From: Pseudomonadota bacterium
Lineage (GTDB): Bacteria > Pseudomonadota > Gammaproteobacteria > Burkholderiales > Methylophilaceae
DNA: 44,369 nucleotides
Direction: 5' to 3'
Assembly: GCA_029563075.1 (NCBI GenBank)
Contig: JAKQTN010000034.1
Location: forward strand, 1 to 44,369
The notes below the pieces were generated by a model. It did not search any database. It was not told the origin of the DNA and worked only from the letters and a program-made list of their open reading frames with translations. Both the position numbers and the translations under genes were made by a program. Below are positions 44,318-44,369 of the stretch, one piece after another; positions within the stretch are counted from its first letter, which is position 1; each line of letters starts with the position of its first letter.

Positions 44318-44369
44318 AATATAGGTTTTCAAATTTAGATTTGTAACGACCCTAGTGCTAAAGCCTATA

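Noticed and set aside
44239-44369. Open minus-strand frame running from the window edge into the tRNA-Met 3' end
   Set aside because: It crosses the terminator and ends within the tRNA; it is short and has no motif, so it is probably chance.

Overview
The window reads as the chromosome of a betaproteobacterium, most likely a methylotroph of the Methylophilaceae (Methylotenera/Methylophilus type). The basis is the gene order (M16 peptidase pair-rsmD-coaD-yfhL beside ftsY-ftsEX-rpoH; TPR-lolB-ispE-tRNA-Gln-prs-rplY-pth-ychF; DUF971-ubiE-ubiJ-ubiB), the protein sequences, moderate GC, and a 6-phosphogluconate dehydratase at the left edge. No 16S gene is present, so the family assignment is an inference.

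Layout: 1-586, 5' part of edd. 681-9294, an LPS core/lipid A block: carbamoyltransferase, a protein with two tandem kinase domains, an ArnT-type glycosyltransferase, an LpxL-like acyltransferase, WaaP, WaaG and WaaC. 9318-13142, grpE-dnaK-dnaJ with two sigma-32 promoters of identical spacing. 13195-15210, a small accessory patch: an unknown membrane protein, a decayed gene copy, a PhoB-like promoter before a small secreted protein, short repeats and a 110-bp palindrome. 15208-19693 (minus), gloA, ferredoxin, coaD, rsmD and two M16 peptidases. 19836-23407 (plus), ftsY-ftsE-ftsX and rpoH. 23467-25425, a dynamin-like GTPase. 25684-29748, DUF971, ubiE-ubiJ-ubiB, DUF2147 and a lipoprotein. 29816-34703 (minus), mutM and a four-gene Gld-type ABC system. 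34892-44036 (plus), TPR protein, lolB, prolyl-4-hydroxylase-like oxygenase, a carbonic anhydrase fusion, ispE, tRNA-Gln, prs, rplY, pth and ychF, then tRNA-Met and a possible integration site.

The most striking signal is the heat-shock circuit. rpoH (sigma-32) is preceded by a near-perfect CIRCE operator (HrcA site) that overlaps an extended -10 promoter, and its reading frame has no ATG, GTG or TTG at the proper start. A good Shine-Dalgarno points at an ATA codon. The two sigma-32 promoters in front of grpE and dnaK lie in the same window, so the parts of an HrcA -> rpoH -> sigma-32 -> chaperone cascade are visible together. hrcA itself is not here.

No gene-free stretch exceeds 300 bases. 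The longest are 14044-14322 (repeat, pseudogene, Pho-like promoter) and 25426-25683 (divergent spacer with an inverted repeat). I saw no CRISPR array, insertion sequence, rRNA or intact integrase.
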